Origin: Ignavibacteriales bacterium
GTDB lineage: Bacteria; Bacteroidota; Ignavibacteria; UBA10030; UBA8401
NCBI GenBank assembly: GCA_016182545.1
Contig: JACPGG010000007.1
Location: forward strand, 26,170 to 61,822
DNA length: 35,653 nucleotides
Direction of reading: 5' to 3'
The stretch's first letter is position 1. Each line of letters starts with the position of its first letter. This document shows positions 33,832 to 35,653 of the stretch, piece after piece. Under the pieces are notes generated by a model. It was not told where the DNA came from. It made no database searches and saw nothing but the letters and a program-made list of their open reading frames with translations. The translations under genes and the position numbers were made by a program.

Positions 33832-35310
33832 ATGACCAAACTTTTTCAAAGTCTCTACTGGAAAATATCCGCGACGTTTGTTGCGCTGCTGTTCATCCTC
33901 GGCGCGATTTATATCTACGTCGTCGCATTCTCCGCGGAGATGTACTTTCAGGAAGCCAACCAGCGGCTGAATGCGCGCGTTGCGCAGCGGATGCTGAACT
34001 ATTATAAACCGCTTGTCAATCATCAGCTCGATTCGGTACGCCTGGAGGAAATTTACACGATCCAGAAGATCTTTAATCCCAGTATCGAAGTGTATGTGCT
34101 CGATACGCTCGGCAACATCGTCTCGCACTGCCCCACCAATCAGCATATTCAGTGCGAATCGGTTTCCGTCGAACCGATCAGGAAATTTGTCGGCTTGAAA
34201 ACTCCGGAATTTCTCGAAGGTGAAGACCCGAAGAAACTCGGCATTAAGAAGACTTTTTCCGCTGCAAAAATAACCGACGGAGAGAAACTGATCGGGTATC
34301 TGTATGTCATTCTCGGCAGCGAAGAGTTCGACAGCAATTTCAACCTGTTGATCGGCAGTTACATTCTCCGCATCGGCGCACGGACAACGACGATCACATT
34401 GATCGGTGCTGCGGTCATTGGATTGATTGCTCTTCTCTACATTACAAAAAATCTGAGGACCATCATCCGAACAGTGCACGAATTTAAGAAGGGGAATTAC
34501 AACGCCCGCATTCAGCTTTCGTCCACGGGAGAGTTGAACGAACTGGCGACTTCCTTCAACGAAATGGCGGACACGATCGTCAAGAATCTGGAGGAGATCA
34601 AAACGATGGATTCGCTGCGGCGAGAACTTGTCGCCAATGTGTCGCACGATCTCCGTACACCGCTTTCAACGATTCACGGCTATATCGAAACGCTCATGAT
34701 CAAAACGGAATCATTGACGAAAGACGAGAGAGAGCAGTACTTGAAAACCGTTCTTACAAGCACGGAGCGGCTGAGGAAACTCGTTGAAGAATTGTTCGAA
34801 CTATCCAAACTCGAAGCGAAACAGACCAAGCCGAATCCGGAGCCGTTCTCCATTTCCGAACTTGTGCAGGACATCGGACAGAAGTATCTCATCATAGCCG
34901 AGAAAAAAGGAATTACGTTTCAGTGTGTTTTTCCAAAAGACCTGCCGATGATCGTAGCGGATATTGCGTTGATCGACCGCGTCATTCAAAATCTTGTCGA
35001 CAACGCAATCAAGTTCACGCCATCCGGCGGCATTGTGCGGATTGAGCTCCACCGGCTTTCCGACGGAGTTGACGTAAAAATTTCGGATACAGGTTCAGGA
35101 ATTCTGCCTGAAGATATCCCCAATATATTCGACCGCTACAATAAGGGGAGTCAGAAAAATATTTTCCAAAACGACGGCGCCGGGCTCGGTCTCGCAATTG
35201 TAAAAAAGATCCTTGAAGTCCACAGTCTTACCATCGACGTTGACAGCAAGGTGAACGAGGGAACCGCCTTTTCATTCACATTGCCTGTGCACGTAAGTCA
35301 TCCTCACTAA
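33832..35310 (+). CDS. HAMP-domain sensor histidine kinase
   Basis: The track starts at a TTG (33808) inside a repeat. I prefer ATG 33832, giving 492 aa. Domain order: membrane span near residues 12-32, an extracytoplasmic sensor segment of about 160 residues, a second span (TLIGAAVIGLIALLYI), and HAMP. The dimerisation/phosphotransfer helix contains NVSHDLRTPLSTIHGY, and the ATPase domain has NLVDNAIKFTP (N box), DTGSGI (G1) and GAGLGLAIVKKI (G2). It pairs with the response regulator upstream. The signal sensed is unknown. Confidence 0.94.
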   Translation: MTKLFQSLYWKISATFVALLFILGAIYIYVVAFSAEMYFQEANQRLNARVAQRMLNYYKPLVNHQLDSVRLEEIYTIQKIFNPSIEVYVLDTLGNIVSHCPTNQHIQCESVSVEPIRKFVGLKTPEFLEGEDPKKLGIKKTFSAAKITDGEKLIGYLYVILGSEEFDSNFNLLIGSYILRIGARTTTITLIGAAVIGLIALLYITKNLRTIIRTVHEFKKGNYNARIQLSSTGELNELATSFNEMADTIVKNLEEIKTMDSLRRELVANVSHDLRTPLSTIHGYIETLMIKTESLTKDEREQYLKTVLTSTERLRKLVEELFELSKLEAKQTKPNPEPFSISELVQDIGQKYLIIAEKKGITFQCVFPKDLPMIVADIALIDRVIQNLVDNAIKFTPSGGIVRIELHRLSDGVDVKISDTGSGILPEDIPNIFDRYNKGSQKNIFQNDGAGLGLAIVKKILEVHSLTIDVDSKVNEGTAFSFTLPVHVSHPH

Positions 35311-35359
35311 ATCATCCTTGTAAACCATCGTTTGAATTTCTATTTTGAATCACCCGAAT

Positions 35360-35653
35360 ATGGAACGTTCAAACAGCGAAATCACCCGATGGGTACGGCT
35401 CTACACAAAAGACCTGCTTGCATGGGCGCGACGGAAGGTTGTTGATGTTCAAATTGCAGAAGACTTAGTGCAGGATACTTTTGTTGCTGCAGTAGAACAG
35501 TTCGCTGCATTCCGAAAAGAAAGCCAGCCGAAAACATGGCTCATTTCGATCTTAAACAATAAAATATCTGAATACTACCGGTCCAAATCAAAATTGCCTG
35601 TTTATCCCTCCGGCGTTGATTCGACGTTGGAACATTTCTTTGCACCGGACGGT
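35360..35653 (+). CDS. ECF-type RNA polymerase sigma factor, truncated by window edge
   Basis: This frame is absent from the track because it runs off the end. From ATG 35360 there are 98 open codons. The protein shows the sigma-70 region 2 pattern typical of small ECF factors: RRKVVDVQIAEDLVQDTFVA, AVEQFAAFRKES, then TWLISILNNKISEYYRSK. Region 4 lies beyond the window. It begins 49 nt after the histidine kinase. An anti-sigma factor gene would be expected further downstream, but that cannot be seen here. Confidence 0.88.
   Translation, partial: MERSNSEITRWVRLYTKDLLAWARRKVVDVQIAEDLVQDTFVAAVEQFAAFRKESQPKTWLISILNNKISEYYRSKSKLPVYPSGVDSTLEHFFAPDG

Noticed and set aside
33820-34647. 275-aa minus-strand ORF opposite the histidine kinase
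   Set aside because: It is antisense to a well-supported kinase frame and has no domain signature.
1-35653. CRISPR arrays, tRNA/rRNA genes, IS elements, prophage
   Set aside because: No regularly spaced repeats, cloverleaf-type sequences, transposases, integrases or phage structural genes were recognised on either strand.

Overview
The window looks like a chromosomal segment of an Ignavibacteriota/Bacteroidota-Chlorobi-group bacterium. The clearest clues are a type IX secretion C-terminal sorting domain (…NFPNPFNPET…) on an Omp28-like protein, DUF6029-type outer-membrane barrel and DUF2141 genes, start codons that often lack a Shine-Dalgarno sequence, and -7 elements of the TAnnTTTG type. 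The assignment is inferred from protein families and I could not test it by search.

Left part (1-17.4 kb, all minus strand): a long biosynthetic array. In transcription order it is a 49-aa membrane ORF, ilvB (split by a frameshift), ilvN, gltB, a DUF2141 protein, ilvC, cimA, aroF (DAHP synthase), leuA, leuC, leuD, proC and a truncated outer-membrane-type protein. It covers branched-chain amino acid synthesis, with isoleucine fed through citramalate, plus glutamate supply, entry into aromatic synthesis and the last step of proline synthesis. ilvD, ilvE, leuB and gltD are not present here. Several spacers carry palindromic or dispersed repeats, and one repeat appears to form the C-terminal tail of LeuD. 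ilvB carries a 29-bp imperfect tandem duplication that shifts the frame exactly between its central and TPP-binding domains.

Middle (17.4-24.5 kb): the strand switches to plus with mnmE-mnmG-rsmG, which appear more AT-rich than their surroundings. Consensus parS palindromes sit in both short spacers, which suggests an origin-proximal ParB-loading zone. murQ and a SpoVG-family gene follow, then a strong bidirectional terminator facing a convergent FucP-type sugar transporter.

Right part (24.5-35.6 kb, plus strand): uppP and a DedA protein, a frameshifted DUF4032 kinase-like gene, a small unknown gene, marC, glutaminase and a carboxylesterase. Next comes a three-gene envelope set: a TlpA-like thioredoxin, a DUF6029 barrel with a C-terminal cysteine pair, and a T9SS-exported Omp28 protein with a CxxC motif. 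The window ends with an OmpR-type response regulator, a HAMP histidine kinase and the first 98 codons of an ECF sigma factor.

The observations most worth following are the split acetolactate synthase, the three-gene cysteine-motif envelope set, the parS pair, and the repeats and possible RNA structures in the leu/ilv spacers. No CRISPR array, rRNA, tRNA, insertion sequence or prophage was recognised.
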